From NCBI GenBank assembly GCA_964642165.1, contig CAZXOC010000207.1, forward strand, positions 1 to 13,574: DNA of 13,574 nt, written 5' to 3'. The notes under the pieces were generated by a model that saw only the letters and a list, made by a program, of their open reading frames with translations, made no database searches and was not told the DNA's origin. Shown piece after piece: positions 13,468-13,574 of this stretch. This DNA comes from CAYRVX01 sp964642165. Its GTDB lineage: Bacteria > Planctomycetota > Phycisphaerae > SM23-33. The position numbers were made by a program, and so were the translations under genes. Position 1 is the stretch's first letter. Every line of letters begins with the position of its first letter.

Positions 13468-13574
13468 GTGGACCGCCCGAACATCCTGCTGATGTACACC
13501 GACCAGCAGCGCTGGGACGCGCTCGGCGCCAACGGCAACGCCGACATCCGCACGCCGAACCTCGACGCCCTGGC
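13468..13574 (+). CDS. sulfatase, N-terminal fragment (3' end outside window)
   Basis: The first 35 codons of a second sulfatase are visible. The GTG start at 13468 has GGAG at 13457-13460, 7 nt upstream. The protein begins (M)DRPNILLMYTDQQRWDALG and continues into IRTPNLDAL. This is the standard first strand and metal-binding aspartate region of the TDQQ-type sulfatases, followed by the conserved TPNLDAL helix. The formylglycine motif lies beyond the window. No export signal precedes the fold, unlike the Tat sulfatase at 1338-2773, which matches its signal-less fucosidase neighbour. The two genes are divergent with 96 bp between starts and probably co-regulated. The family is confident despite the short length; the substrate cannot be judged. 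Confidence 0.85.
   Translation, partial: MDRPNILLMYTDQQRWDALGANGNADIRTPNLDAL

Overview
The window is very GC-rich DNA, packed with genes and dominated by exported carbohydrate-active and sugar-redox proteins: two sulfatases, a GH29 fucosidase, a ThuA-like protein, a Gfo/Idh/MocA oxidoreductase, a sugar epimerase and an aldo/keto reductase. There are several twin-arginine (Tat) signals and an ECF-type sigma factor with a membrane-spanning C-terminal extension. This combination is typical of Planctomycetota or a close PVC-group relative. A run of exactly 100 Ns suggests a scaffolded, probably metagenomic, assembly. No rRNA, tRNA, CRISPR array, transposase or phage gene was seen.

Layout. 2-799 (+): C-terminal part of a Gfo/Idh/MocA oxidoreductase that starts before the window. 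891-1295 (+): Rrf2-type regulator with its own promoter. 1338-2773 (-): Tat-exported sulfatase interrupted by the N gap. 2774-3100: 327 bp divergent intergenic region ending in three tandem 28-bp repeats, each with a Shine-Dalgarno-like sequence and a small hairpin. 3101-4540 and 4537-7071 (+): signal-peptide PQQ-type beta-propeller protein, translationally coupled by an ATGA overlap to an unrecognised 844-residue exported protein. 7082-8062 (-): exported, D-tagatose 3-epimerase-like sugar epimerase. 8063-8372: 310 bp divergent promoter region. 8373-9440 and 9521-10525 (+): Tat-signal aldo/keto reductase-like protein with an eroded catalytic tetrad, then a secreted ThuA-like protein, closed by a hairpin over the thuA stop. 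10699-12018 (+): ECF-like sigma factor with a transmembrane segment and a Pro/Arg-rich tail. 12043-13371 (-): alpha-L-fucosidase without a signal peptide. 13468 to window end (+): start of a second sulfatase, divergent from the fucosidase.

How the genes may work together (inference). The two ends look like degradation of sulfated, possibly fucose-containing polysaccharide: sulfatases remove sulfate and the fucosidase releases fucose. The middle holds epimerase, reductase-like, ThuA-like and Gfo/Idh/MocA families. These often occur together in PVC bacteria and are associated with oxidation, epimerisation and handling of keto-sugars. Several carry export signals, so part of this chemistry may occur outside the cytoplasm. 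The least explained items are the coupled propeller/844-aa pair with its repeat leader, the epimerase/reductase pair, and the membrane-tethered sigma factor, which has no adjacent anti-sigma gene.
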